The notes below the pieces were generated by a model. The model saw only the letters and a list, made by a program, of their open reading frames with translations, was not told where the DNA came from and ran no database searches. This document shows, in pieces, positions 33,495 through 43,141 of a DNA stretch of 64,000 bases. The position numbers and the translations under genes are program-made. The DNA is from UBA7236 sp964463165 (lineage in GTDB: Bacteria > Bacteroidota > Bacteroidia > Chitinophagales > BACL12), in the NCBI GenBank assembly GCA_964463165.1, contig CAYXBK010000003.1:124001-188000 (forward strand), read 5' to 3'. Each line of letters opens with the position of its first letter. Within the stretch, counting starts at the first letter, position 1.

Positions 33495-35615
33495 TCATTC
33501 ATTCCCGACGCTTCCCTGGCCGAGACAATCGAGCATGAATGCATACATCAATGCAATTTCTTTCAGGCTTTCAAATCTACCTGAATTTCCACCATGCCCT
33601 GCATCCATATTTATTTTCAGATATAATTTATTCTGATCGGTTTTCATATAGCGCAATTTTGCAACCCATTTTGCCGGTTCAAAATATTGGACCTGCGAAT
33701 CATTCAAACCTGTTGTAACCAGCATATTCGGATAGGCTTTTTTCTCCACATTATCATACGGCGAATAACTGATCATATAATCATATTGTTCTTTTATTTT
33801 CGGATTTCCCCATTCCTGCCATTCAAATGTGGTAAGCGGAATTGTTTCATCTTCCATGGTTGTCATCACGTCCACAAATGGTACATCTGCAATAATTCCA
33901 TTATACAGGTCGGGGCGGAAATTTGCAATTGCACCCATTAACAAACCGCCGGCACTTCCGCCGTTTGCAAATAATTTATCCTTTGCAACAAAATTGTTCT
34001 GAATCAAATATTCACTGCAATCAATAAAATCGTAAAATGTATTTTTCTTATGCATCATTTTTCCGTCTTCGTACCATTCGCCTCCCATTTCCTGTCCGCC
34101 GCGGATATGTGTGTTCGCATAAATAAAACCGCGGTCGAGCAGACTAAATATATTCGAATCAAAATAATCTTCATTGCTGTATCCGTATGATCCGTAACCG
34201 TAAATAAATCCGGGTGCTGTTCCGTTTTTCTGATATGTATCTTTGCGGTAAACAATTGTCATCGGTACAATTTTTCCATCGCGGGCCGGTACCATAATGC
34301 GTTCGGTTGCATATTTTGATTTATCATATCCGCTCGGAATTTCTTCCTGCTTCATTAATTGTGCTGAAGCGGTTTCAATATGATAGTCGAACGTTGAATA
34401 AGGCGTGATAAGAGATGCATATTCGTACCTGATGGTGTTGCTGTTGTATTCCGGATTATAACCAAGCGTGGCATAATATGCGGGTTCATCGAATTTAATC
34501 TTTACTGTTTTACCATTTGGTTTAAGGATATTTAATTCAGTTAATCCGTTGGTGCTTTCTTCCGCAACCATAAAATCTTTAAAAAACTGAACATTCACTA
34601 AAAAAACATCTGCACAGTGTGGCAGAATATCTCGCCAGTTTTCTTTTCCGGGTGATTGCAATGGTGCTGCAACCAGCCTGTAATTTTTTGCTTTATCATT
34701 TGTTTTGATCAGCAACTGATCGCCTTCCGCATGATCAACCGAATAGATCACATTTGATTCGAGTGCCTGAACAAGTTTCATTTCACCGGGATTTGCAGCA
34801 GAGGTGATATAGGTTTTATTTGCATCAGTCCGCTCGCAATCTATCAATAAAAATTTTTCACTTCTTGATTTATATAAATACAGATCGAGTGTTTCATCAT
34901 CTTCCTGCAACAATAATTTATCGTCTTCCTGTTTGGTACCGATCTGATGCGATTTGATCTGAAAAACACGCAGCGTTTCTTTATCAGGCACGGCATAAAT
35001 AATTGTATTGCCGTCTGCCGACCATTCGCATCCGTTGCGGGTATCTTTAATTACATCTTTCAACCAGGTATTTGTTGCAAGATCTTTTATTTTGATCGAA
35101 TAAAAATTTCTTCCTTTCACATCCATCACCACACATGCTTTCGATTGATCCGGACTCATTTCAATATAGAAATTGAAATAGCTTTCATTTTTACCTAATT
35201 CATTTCCGTCTGCAATAATTTCTTCTGCGGCATCCAGTGAAGATTTTTTGCGGCAATACACGGGATATTCTCCGCCCTCCACATATCTTACATAATAGTA
35301 ATAATCACCTTTTTTATATGGAACGGAGTTTTCATCTTCTTTCACCCGACCTCTCAATTCGTTGAATAATTTTGTCTGAAGCGGAATGGTATGTTCCATT
35401 GATGATTTTAAATATGCATTTTCCGCTTTCAGATAATCAATTACTTTTTTATCGTCGCGGTTTTTCATCCAATAATAATAATCTACACGTACTTCACCGT
35501 TTGCTCCATGAATTTCGTGTGCAATGCGATCTGCAGTCGGAGGTTGCTGACTGGTTTGGGCAAATATTCCTTGTAAAAAGAGGATACTGATAATGAAGAT
35601 TGAATTGCGTTTCAT
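33495..35615 (-). CDS. Prolyl oligopeptidase family (S9A), oligopeptidase B-like, exported
   Basis: A 706-residue serine peptidase with a signal peptide (MKRNSIFIISILFLQGIFAQ). The N-terminal propeller domain follows, opening with DYYYWMKNRDDKKVIDYLKA, typical of oligopeptidase B, to about residue 420. The alpha/beta-hydrolase domain contains YGSYGYS and HIRGGQEMG, the nucleophile motif NGGSAGGLLMG, and the C-terminal Asp (TTGLNDSQVQY) and His (MDAGHGGNSGR) of the triad. Oligopeptidase B cleaves short peptides after Arg/Lys. Here the export signal places it in the periplasm. The ATG at 35615 starts the signal peptide; a GTG six codons upstream was not used. Confidence 0.9.
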   Translation of the reverse strand: MKRNSIFIISILFLQGIFAQTSQQPPTADRIAHEIHGANGEVRVDYYYWMKNRDDKKVIDYLKAENAYLKSSMEHTIPLQTKLFNELRGRVKEDENSVPYKKGDYYYYVRYVEGGEYPVYCRKKSSLDAAEEIIADGNELGKNESYFNFYIEMSPDQSKACVVMDVKGRNFYSIKIKDLATNTWLKDVIKDTRNGCEWSADGNTIIYAVPDKETLRVFQIKSHQIGTKQEDDKLLLQEDDETLDLYLYKSRSEKFLLIDCERTDANKTYITSAANPGEMKLVQALESNVIYSVDHAEGDQLLIKTNDKAKNYRLVAAPLQSPGKENWRDILPHCADVFLVNVQFFKDFMVAEESTNGLTELNILKPNGKTVKIKFDEPAYYATLGYNPEYNSNTIRYEYASLITPYSTFDYHIETASAQLMKQEEIPSGYDKSKYATERIMVPARDGKIVPMTIVYRKDTYQKNGTAPGFIYGYGSYGYSNEDYFDSNIFSLLDRGFIYANTHIRGGQEMGGEWYEDGKMMHKKNTFYDFIDCSEYLIQNNFVAKDKLFANGGSAGGLLMGAIANFRPDLYNGIIADVPFVDVMTTMEDETIPLTTFEWQEWGNPKIKEQYDYMISYSPYDNVEKKAYPNMLVTTGLNDSQVQYFEPAKWVAKLRYMKTDQNKLYLKINMDAGHGGNSGRFESLKEIALMYAFMLDCLGQGSVGNE

Positions 35616-35728
35616 TCTGATGCGATTTTGCACTAAAAATACTGCATTGTCACATATTTGTGTTACATAGGTGATAATGAGGAACTTCTTGTTTTTTTGT
35701 TATTTTAGCCCGACCAAATTATCTATGT

Positions 35729-38700
35729 ATGAGAAAATTTTTACTCTTAACCGTATTCAGTTTTATTTCTTTTGCGGCCTTCTCACAATTCAAAACAATC
35801 ACCGGAAGGGTAACTGATGGTGATTCGGAAGAACCGCTTACAGGTGTTACTGTGAAGGTGGATGGTACTGATGCGGGTACTATTACAGATTTCAATGGTT
35901 ATTATACAGTCCTCGTACCGCAGTCAAGCGGCGCATTGGTATTTTCTTTTGTCGGTTACAAAACACAGAAAATTGAAATAGGTACTTTGACAGTAATAAA
36001 CGTGGTACTTGAAGCCGACCAGAAATTATTGGATGAAGTTGTTGTTGTGGGATATGGAACCCAGATCAAAACGCAGGTAACGGGCAGTATCAGTTCGGTG
36101 AATGGCGAACAGCTTGAACATATTCCCGTAACTTCAGTTGAACAGGCTCTGCAGGGAAAGGCTGCCGGTGTTTTCATTGAGGCAAATAACGGGAAAGTTG
36201 GTTCCGATATAAAAATTCGAATTCGCGGTTCATCATCCATCAACGCAAGCAACCAGCCTTTGATCGTTGTAGATGGTATTCCCATTAATACGGTAGCCGT
36301 CAACGATTATTACAATCTGTATTTAAATCCTTTGAATGATATTGATTTTAACAATATCGCTTCCGTTGAAATATTAAAGGATGCTTCAGCTTCAGCGATC
36401 TACGGATCACGTGGAGCAAACGGCGTTATCCTCATCACCACGAAACGCGGACAGGAAGGTGCGGCAAAAATCACGATTGATCATCAGCAGGGTTGGAGCG
36501 ATCCTACCGGTCTCCGTGAATTCATGAATGCAAAAGAATATGTTTCCTACTATACACAGGCTGCGATCAATGCCGGTGAATATGATTTTGAAAATGGCAT
36601 CAGCGGCTATGCAACTGTTGAAGAATCAATTGCAGATTATCTCGATGATGTAACAAAAAAATTCGACCGTCTTGCAGGTTATTCGGATTATACGATCGGC
36701 GGTATTAATACAGACTGGCAAGCACTTGCTTTTCAGGATGCGCAATCTTATCAAACAGATGTATCTGTTTCCGGCGGTACTGATAAAATGCAGTATTATA
36801 CAAGTTTCGGTTATTCCAACCAGGATGGAATCATGATCGGCAATCATGGTGACAGGCTTAGTACGCAAACAAATCTTGATGCACAACTCACCAAAAAATT
36901 AAAATTCGGATTATCACTTACATTAAGCAGATATGTAAATAATGATATTCCTGATGACAATTCATTTTCAACACCCTTGCAAATTGTAGCGCAGGCGCCA
37001 ATCACACCGCCGATTGATACGGCAACGGGTGAATATTATGATCAGCCCACTACATTATATTATAATCCGCTGATCGAAGTTGATAATGTAGATTTTGAGA
37101 GTACGACATTCAGAACAATTTCGAATTTATCAGCAGAATATCAGATCATTCCTTCTTTAGCACTGCGTGCAGAAGCGGGTGGCGATTTTACAAACCATAT
37201 GCAATCAAGATACTATGGAAGTAAAAGTGAAGTTGGTCAAAGTGTAGGCGGATACGCTACAAATTATAATGCAGGCGTGCAGAATTTTGACACGAAATTA
37301 TTGCTCATCTACACGAAAGATTTTAATGCACATACTGTCGGATTTACTGGTGGAACGGAGTATCAGAAATATGATGACTGGTGGAATACAGTAGAAGGAC
37401 AGGGTTTCCCGAATGATAAATTGCAAACACTTGCAAGCGCATCAGAAATTACTTTGGGATCAGCAGAAATCAGTTATTACAGATTTTTATCTTATCTCGG
37501 CCGTCTTGAATATGATTACAACGATACATATATCGTGGACATAACAGGAAGGTATGACGGATCATCACGTTTCGGTGAAAACAACAGATACGGTTTCTTT
37601 CCTTCCATTGCTGCAGGCTGGGTAATGACCAACGAAGCATTTATGAAAGACAGCAAAGGAATCAGTTTCTTTAAAATAAGAGCAAGTTACGGTCTCACAG
37701 GAAATGCAGGCATCGGTAATTTCGATTATAAGGGCTTATATGCAATTGGTGCATATAACGGAACACCTGCGCTGTATCCAAGCACAATTGCAAACCCGGA
37801 TCTTACATGGGAAAAAACTTCGCAGTTTGATGCAGGTATAGATTACGGATTTTTTAACGACAGATTAAACGGACAAATTGATGTGTATGTAAAAAATACA
37901 ACAGATATTTTATTGGATGTACCGGTTCCTGCAACAACAGGCTATGCCACACAAACACAAAACGTTGGTAAACTCGAAAATAAAGGATTTGAATTTGTGC
38001 TGAATTACGATATCCTCGTCGGTAAATTAAAATGGACAACAAGTCTGAATTATGCAATGAACAGAAATAAAGTAACTGAACTTGCAAACGATCAGACATT
38101 AATTGATAACGGCGGCTCTGATTTTATGAATGTTGTAATGGTTGGTCAGCCGATCGGCGTATTTTATGGTGCTGAATATGCAGGTGTTGATCCTGAGAAC
38201 GGCGACGGCCTGTATTATTTAAATGATGGATCAGGCGGTACCACAAACGATTTTAACCTTGCAAATTATGTTGTGATCGGTGATCCGAATCCTGATTTTA
38301 TCGCAGGAATGATAAATAATTTCAGTTATAAAAATCTCAGCCTCGACGTTGTATTGCAATCCGTTTATGGAAATGATGTCCACATGTCGGGAGATTACTG
38401 GATGAGTTCAAATGCAAGCCAGTGGGATAATCAGACTGTTGATCAGCTTGATGCATGGCAGCAACCGGGCGATGTAACCGATGTGCCTGAAAACCGATTA
38501 TTATTTGAGAACGGAACACAGGCACGTTCAAGCAGATGGTTGAGTGATGGTTCTTATTTAAGGGTGAAAACCGTTACACTCGGCTATAATTTCTCCAGGA
38601 AATTTAATCAGCGTTTATCATTATCGTCCAGCAAATTTTATATTTCAGCATATAATCTTGCTACTGTTACAAATTACAGAGGTTGGGATCCGGAAGTTTC

Positions 38701-38797
38701 TTCCGATTCATTTACCGATAATATTTATTACGGTATTGATTTTTACAGTGCACCTCAGCCACGCACAATTGTATTTGGAATCAGTCTTGAATTATAA
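35729..38797 (+). CDS. SusC/RagA-family TonB-dependent receptor
   Basis: A 1022-residue outer-membrane transporter. The signal peptide ends at AAFSQ. A carboxypeptidase-regulatory-like domain (residues 22-100, ITGRVTDGDSEEPLTGVTVK) precedes the SusC TonB-box region (LDEVVVVGYGTQ). The plug follows (KIRIRGSSSINASNQPLIVV, EILKDASASAIYGSRGANGV), then a 22-strand barrel with the SusC signatures GRYDGSSRFGENNRYGFFPS and a C-terminal aromatic-ended strand (TIVFGISLEL). It partners the SusD gene 45 bases downstream in oligomer import across the outer membrane. No glycoside hydrolase or peptidase is adjacent, so the imported substrate is unknown. Confidence 0.95.
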   Translation: MRKFLLLTVFSFISFAAFSQFKTITGRVTDGDSEEPLTGVTVKVDGTDAGTITDFNGYYTVLVPQSSGALVFSFVGYKTQKIEIGTLTVINVVLEADQKLLDEVVVVGYGTQIKTQVTGSISSVNGEQLEHIPVTSVEQALQGKAAGVFIEANNGKVGSDIKIRIRGSSSINASNQPLIVVDGIPINTVAVNDYYNLYLNPLNDIDFNNIASVEILKDASASAIYGSRGANGVILITTKRGQEGAAKITIDHQQGWSDPTGLREFMNAKEYVSYYTQAAINAGEYDFENGISGYATVEESIADYLDDVTKKFDRLAGYSDYTIGGINTDWQALAFQDAQSYQTDVSVSGGTDKMQYYTSFGYSNQDGIMIGNHGDRLSTQTNLDAQLTKKLKFGLSLTLSRYVNNDIPDDNSFSTPLQIVAQAPITPPIDTATGEYYDQPTTLYYNPLIEVDNVDFESTTFRTISNLSAEYQIIPSLALRAEAGGDFTNHMQSRYYGSKSEVGQSVGGYATNYNAGVQNFDTKLLLIYTKDFNAHTVGFTGGTEYQKYDDWWNTVEGQGFPNDKLQTLASASEITLGSAEISYYRFLSYLGRLEYDYNDTYIVDITGRYDGSSRFGENNRYGFFPSIAAGWVMTNEAFMKDSKGISFFKIRASYGLTGNAGIGNFDYKGLYAIGAYNGTPALYPSTIANPDLTWEKTSQFDAGIDYGFFNDRLNGQIDVYVKNTTDILLDVPVPATTGYATQTQNVGKLENKGFEFVLNYDILVGKLKWTTSLNYAMNRNKVTELANDQTLIDNGGSDFMNVVMVGQPIGVFYGAEYAGVDPENGDGLYYLNDGSGGTTNDFNLANYVVIGDPNPDFIAGMINNFSYKNLSLDVVLQSVYGNDVHMSGDYWMSSNASQWDNQTVDQLDAWQQPGDVTDVPENRLLFENGTQARSSRWLSDGSYLRVKTVTLGYNFSRKFNQRLSLSSSKFYISAYNLATVTNYRGWDPEVSSDSFTDNIYYGIDFYSAPQPRTIVFGISLEL

Positions 38798-38842
38798 TTA
38801 ATTAAACGAAGAAATTAAATCAGCCTTATTAAACTGACGAAT

Positions 38843-40183
38843 ATGAAAGCAAAATACTATATACCAACTCTCTTACTCACCGGATCGCTCATTGCGCTCA
38901 ATTCCTGTCAGGACCTCCTCGAGCTTGAGCCTGCGCAGAGCCTGAGCAATGAAACTGCACTCGACAATGAAGAAGGTGTTAAACAAACCTTAAACGGTGC
39001 ATATGATCTTTTATCTGCATCTTCTTTTATTGGTGGTGAATTAATGCGCAATGCAGAATTATATGGCGGTGAAGGAGAAATTGTTTGGGTAGGAACATAT
39101 ACTGCACCACGTGAAATATTCCTTCGTGATATCATTGTAAACAATGCCGATGTGGAAGGTTTATGGGATATCTGTTATGAGACAATGAATACAGTGAACA
39201 ACGTACTCAATGCACTTGATGTTGTTGAAGAGGACAAAGAAACCGTTCAGGGAGAAGCACTGGCAATCAGAGGATGGTGCTTATTTGAACTCACAAGAAA
39301 TTTCGGCCAGCAATATGAACCGGGTATGGAAAACACACAGTTAGGCGTTCCGATCATCTTAACACCAACTCTTAATTTCGGAGATAATACCGATGTTGCA
39401 CGAAGTACTGTTGAAGAATGTTATGCCCAGGTAATTGATGATCTCACACTTGCCGAAAGTTTATTACCGGAAAATAATGATGAGAAAATAAATAAACATA
39501 TGGCCTCTGCATTGCTTGCCCGTGTGTATTTGCAAAAAGGTGATTATGCTGCTGCAAGGGATGCTGCCGACAGAGTGATCAGTTCAAATGATTATGATCT
39601 GCTAGCCAATTTTGCAGATGTATTTGCACAGGACGATAATACAAATGAAGATATTTTTTCAGTACAGATTTCGGAGCAGGATGGCAATAATGCAATGAAT
39701 GATTATTGGACAATCAATGATTACGGCGGACGCGGCGATATAGAAATTGAAGATGCACATTATAATTTATATGATACTGCGGATGTAAGGGGAGATATGT
39801 TTTTTGAAGATGCAGGAATCCGGTATACAAGTAAATTCAATAATGAATTCGGAAACCTCACAGTGATACGTCTTGCGGAAATGTATCTGATCCGTGCAGA
39901 ATGCAACGAACGCCTTGGAACCGCAACAGGTGCATCGCCGGTTGATGATTATAATGCAGTGCATACTCGTGCAGGACTGGAAGCTGCCGGCTCTGTTTCA
40001 CTCGATGATATTTTATTCGAAAGAAGGCTCGAACTTGCATTTGAAGGATTAAAGATCTGGGATATCAAGCGCCTGCATGAAATGATCGGAACAATGAATT
40101 ATAATGATCCGAAACTCATCTATCCGGTTCCGCAGGCAGAAATTGATATTAATCCAAGCCTCGAACAAAATCCGGGATATTAA
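38843..40183 (+). CDS. SusD/RagB-family substrate-binding lipoprotein
   Basis: A 446-residue outer-membrane lipoprotein with lipobox LNSC (Cys22). The SusD-like N-terminal region contains ETALDNEEGVKQTLNGAYDLL. The TPR-like core has GEALAIRGWCLFELTRNFG and ALLARVYLQKGDY. The C-terminal RagB/SusD domain has NLTVIRLAEMYLIRAE, DDILFERRLELAFEGLKIWD and PVPQAEIDINP. It forms the lid of the SusC transporter. The small lipoprotein downstream starts within 13 bases of its stop, so three genes form one operon. Confidence 0.95.
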   Translation: MKAKYYIPTLLLTGSLIALNSCQDLLELEPAQSLSNETALDNEEGVKQTLNGAYDLLSASSFIGGELMRNAELYGGEGEIVWVGTYTAPREIFLRDIIVNNADVEGLWDICYETMNTVNNVLNALDVVEEDKETVQGEALAIRGWCLFELTRNFGQQYEPGMENTQLGVPIILTPTLNFGDNTDVARSTVEECYAQVIDDLTLAESLLPENNDEKINKHMASALLARVYLQKGDYAAARDAADRVISSNDYDLLANFADVFAQDDNTNEDIFSVQISEQDGNNAMNDYWTINDYGGRGDIEIEDAHYNLYDTADVRGDMFFEDAGIRYTSKFNNEFGNLTVIRLAEMYLIRAECNERLGTATGASPVDDYNAVHTRAGLEAAGSVSLDDILFERRLELAFEGLKIWDIKRLHEMIGTMNYNDPKLIYPVPQAEIDINPSLEQNPGY

Positions 40184-40195
40184 ATGCATGCATCC

Positions 40196-40696
40196 ATGAA
40201 TCATAAATTCATAAGGTTATCTCTTTTACTCGGTTTTGCTTTCTTATTTTCAGGTTGCCCGGTTGGAATTGATTATCCTGCGGGATATCCCGGCAAAGAA
40301 AAAATTGACAGGGAATTGATCGGCACATGGTTTAATGATCAGGACGAGCCTGCAGTGAAAGAAGTGCGCATTTCTAAAGTTGACGAGTATTCAATGCATG
40401 CAGAAGTAACGCAACAAGGTTCAATGTATTCGCTTGATGCTACTGAATTAACCGGCTGGTGCACGGAAATAGGAAATATGAAATTTGTTTACTGGCAACC
40501 GAATTCAAACACCGACCTTCAATTTTATTTATATGCTTACAAGATTGAAAATGGTAAACTTATAACATATGATGTGAGTTTGCTCGACGGCGGTGTAGAT
40601 GCCGTTACATCTGTTGAAAATTACAGATCACAGATTGAAAGGTCTCTTAAAAAAACGGAATGTCTTACTGATACAACTTATTGGCAGAGGAAATAA
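40196..40696 (+). CDS. Small lipoprotein of the SusCD operon
   Basis: A 166-residue predicted lipoprotein. The signal peptide MNHKFIRLSLLLGFAFLFSGC has lipobox FSGC. The mature part is beta-rich (LIGTWFNDQDEPAVKEVRIS, KFVYWQPNSNTDLQFYLYAY), a lipocalin-like or NTF2-like shell. An in-frame ATG at 40184, directly on the SusD stop, is an alternative start four codons upstream. It sits at the end of the SusC-SusD operon and before a strong terminator. Such accessory surface lipoproteins often help bind the imported polymer. No sequence feature shows the ligand. Confidence 0.75.
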   Translation: MNHKFIRLSLLLGFAFLFSGCPVGIDYPAGYPGKEKIDRELIGTWFNDQDEPAVKEVRISKVDEYSMHAEVTQQGSMYSLDATELTGWCTEIGNMKFVYWQPNSNTDLQFYLYAYKIENGKLITYDVSLLDGGVDAVTSVENYRSQIERSLKKTECLTDTTYWQRK

Positions 40697-40700
40697 AATA

Positions 40701-40733
40701 AAAAAGCCCGAAGCATTTGCTCCGGGCTTTTTT
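40701..40733. terminator. Bidirectional intrinsic terminator
   Basis: AAAAAGCCCG (40701-40710) pairs perfectly with CGGGCTTTTT (40723-40732). With flanking A and T tracts it works for both the SusCD operon and the convergent barrel gene. Confidence 0.85.
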
Positions 40734-40740
40734 ATTTTAT

Positions 40741-41340
40741 TTAAAATCTTGCAACAAAACCAACCTGCATCGGCGATTTTGCAATTCCCACTTCTCCATA
40801 TACACCAAAATTTTCAGTAAAGAACATGCGTGCGCCAATTGTAAAATCAAGACCGAAATGATTGAATCCATTTAAATCTGTCGGATTATAATTCGGATCG
40901 CCACTTGTATAACTATAATTTGCATTCCGGTAACCAAGTCCGATACCTGCATAGGGATCAAAATTTGTACTGTTTCCGAAATGGAAATTAAATCGTGCTA
41001 ATGCACTGTAAGATTTATAAGTGAAGGAGGTATTGTAAAAAATGCTGTCTGCTTCCGTGCCGGAAGTGAGGTAGGAGGCCTTTCCATATGAATAGGCGAA
41101 GTTCATTCCGAAACCAACCGTCTCATTGATCATATATTCAAATTTGCCGTACACAGGGCCGACAAAACCGGTTGAAACATTTTGCCCTTCAACAACATTG
41201 AAAACGGTTTTTGTAAGTGAGGGAAACCCATATCCTGCTGATATGGCCATATTACCGGGCTGCATAATTTGAGCCCGTAAATCTCCGGAAGACATAATCA
41301 GGCAGATTACACCAAGTGTGAATAATTTCATTCCTTTCAT
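40741..41340 (-). CDS. Small outer-membrane beta-barrel protein
   Basis: A 199-residue protein with a signal peptide ending near DLRAQ. The body is built of 8 or so amphipathic strands: YGKFEYMINETVGFGMNFAY, YSALARFNFHFG, FDPYAGIGLGYRNANYSY and the final aromatic-ended strand PMQVGFVARF. This is the pattern of an OmpX/OmpW-like eight-stranded barrel. A second Met at residue 4 is an alternative start. No binding motif is visible. It is convergent with the SusCD operon and shares the bidirectional terminator. Confidence 0.75.
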   Translation of the reverse strand: MKGMKLFTLGVICLIMSSGDLRAQIMQPGNMAISAGYGFPSLTKTVFNVVEGQNVSTGFVGPVYGKFEYMINETVGFGMNFAYSYGKASYLTSGTEADSIFYNTSFTYKSYSALARFNFHFGNSTNFDPYAGIGLGYRNANYSYTSGDPNYNPTDLNGFNHFGLDFTIGARMFFTENFGVYGEVGIAKSPMQVGFVARF

Positions 41341-41384
41341 AACAATGATTTGCTGTCATGAATTTCAACTTACGTGCCATAGAT

Positions 41385-41603
41385 TTAAAACGCCGTTGAC
41401 TCGGGAATGACGTCGAGGTATTCCTCGATCTTCAATTCTGAATTTTTATCTTTTTCTTTTTCCAGGCAGGAAATGAAATCGGATTTGGAATACCATATCT
41501 CCCTGTTGAAAAACGAAAGAAAATGATGGGTTTCCTGATTGTAAAAAGCAAATGCTGTTCTGTCTTCATTTAATACCGTTGTCAGATCGATATACTTTAT
41601 CAT
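41385..41603 (-). CDS. Small unrecognised protein after a T9SS gene
   Basis: A 72-residue soluble protein (MIKYIDLTTVLNEDRTAFAF ...) with two or three predicted strands followed by an acidic helix. It starts 6 bases after the stop of the T9SS protein gene on the same strand, so it is probably co-transcribed and translated by coupling. The strand-rich opening and DFISCLEKE helix look like an ordinary folded small protein. No family recognised. Confidence 0.55.
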   Translation of the reverse strand: MIKYIDLTTVLNEDRTAFAFYNQETHHFLSFFNREIWYSKSDFISCLEKEKDKNSELKIEEYLDVIPESTAF

Positions 41604-41609
41604 ATTTTA

Positions 41610-42245
41610 TCATTTAGTAGTCAGGAAAGATTGCGTGATGATATGATCATTAAAAATCAGCGAAATATACTTTGTCCCGGTAATTTCATTACTCAGTTGT
41701 AAATTGGAGATCGTTTCTTCTCCGTTCAGAAAATAATTTTTCTTCTCCATTAATATTCCGGAGCTGTTCCGTATTAAAATAATTACATCTCCATAAATCG
41801 GTTTGTTGAATCGGATATTGATTATTCCGTTGGAGGGATTTGGAAACACAATTAATTCTTTATACCCAACCAGATCCATTACCGCGGAACCAACCGTGTC
41901 GCATTTGGTATAAAACGTATCAGATACGGAAGTGACTTCAGATAATTCATCGCAAATGGATGTAATATTAAATTCATAACCGGTACATGTATCCAATGCA
42001 TAAAGACTTGCAATTGAGTCGCCAAATACACTTACGGCATACCAGATTGTATCGTCTAACTTTCGGTAATTCACAACATATTCCATTGCCGGCGTTCCCG
42101 CTGACCACACAATATCAGTACTGGTAAAAGATGTTTCTATTGCGTAAAATGAACTTACCGGAATACATTCCTGGTTGAACTTCATTTGTGCATTTAAAAA
42201 TGTAACCGGAAGTGAGAGAAAAATTAACAGGTATAAATATTTCAT
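41610..42245 (-). CDS. T9SS-secreted protein with fibronectin III-like domain
   Basis: A 211-residue secreted protein. The signal peptide MKYLYLLIFLSLPVTFLNAQ is followed by a fibronectin type III-like domain (residues 35-115). It contains WSAGTPAMEYVVNYRKLDD, the CTGYEFNITSIC strand and Cys residues. The last 75 residues form a T9SS sorting domain (ELIVFPNPSNGIINIRFN), atypical in ending TQSFLTTK. It is short for the class and may be a minor surface component. Probably in one transcript with the 72-aa gene. Confidence 0.8.
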   Translation of the reverse strand: MKYLYLLIFLSLPVTFLNAQMKFNQECIPVSSFYAIETSFTSTDIVWSAGTPAMEYVVNYRKLDDTIWYAVSVFGDSIASLYALDTCTGYEFNITSICDELSEVTSVSDTFYTKCDTVGSAVMDLVGYKELIVFPNPSNGIINIRFNKPIYGDVIILIRNSSGILMEKKNYFLNGEETISNLQLSNEITGTKYISLIFNDHIITQSFLTTK

Positions 42246-42442
42246 AAATTCTTTTTAGCAACACTGCTTCAATTGACGTACCATTGGCATTAGCAGCGTA
42301 TTTGCAGGCATTTGTATATTGGAAAAGTAGAAAACCTGCCTCAGTCTGAATAATTCGTTGCCCAAAAATCATCTGCTTTCTTATTCTTTTTGAAAGCGGA
42401 TGTTTCGAATGGATGCAACACTCAAATAGAAAAGAAGATGAT

Positions 42443-42895
42443 TTATTTCGGAAATAACAATTCAAGTTTTGCATGGCGATAATCAAAGATTTTTTTCACT
42501 TTGCGATGCACAAATAATTTCCCGGCGATCCACCCGAAAAAAGATTTGCCTATTTCGTATCGCACTATATCTTTCATTAGTACACCTCCCTCCACAGCAT
42601 GAAACAGATGCTGGTGCTGCCATATTTTATATGGCCCTTTTATTTGTTCATCTGTAAACGTAAATGGTTCATCAACACCTGTAATTTTTGTTACCCAGTT
42701 GAATTTTAAAAAGGGCAGGGGAGAGACATGATAGGAAATCAGTAAACCTGTATATATTTTTTCGGGTACTGCTGATTTTATTTTGAAATGCATATCTGCA
42801 GGTGTAATTAAATTCAGATTTGCAGGAGACGAAAAAAATGCCCATGCCTGCTCAATTGACACCGGTAGAAATTGTTCAGTTTTTAATTCTTTCAT
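42443..42895 (-). CDS. SRPBCC-family cyclase/dehydrase-like protein
   Basis: A 150-residue soluble protein with the START-like helix-grip fold. It opens with ELKTEQFLPVSIEQAWAFFS, followed by SPANLNLITPADMHFKI, the ligand-cavity strands (YHVSPLPFLKFNWVTKITGV, YKIWQHQHLFHAVEGGVLM) and a basic C-terminal helix (HRKVKKIFDYRHAKLELL). Relatives bind hydrophobic ligands, and some sit next to photolyase or NAD-epimerase genes, but no such partner is present here. The ATG at 42895 starts the domain; an upstream in-frame start at 42931 is less likely. Confidence 0.85.
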   Translation of the reverse strand: MKELKTEQFLPVSIEQAWAFFSSPANLNLITPADMHFKIKSAVPEKIYTGLLISYHVSPLPFLKFNWVTKITGVDEPFTFTDEQIKGPYKIWQHQHLFHAVEGGVLMKDIVRYEIGKSFFGWIAGKLFVHRKVKKIFDYRHAKLELLFPK

Positions 42896-43141
42896 AGAAA
42901 TGCGAAACACGAATTTACAAATGTTGTTCATTTTCGGAATTGTCGTGTGTGCACCAACGGCAATTGGATCAGAAAGTTAATTGACCTGTTGCTGACAAAC
43001 CTTAACGCAGTATGCGGGCTCGTTTAACTGTTATTTAAAAATGCCGCATTAAGTTTGAATTGCAAAATAAAGCTGCAGCATTTTTTGCATCACAAATTCT
43101 TGTGAGGGGATTATTTTATCTAAACCTTAAATAAATTTATT

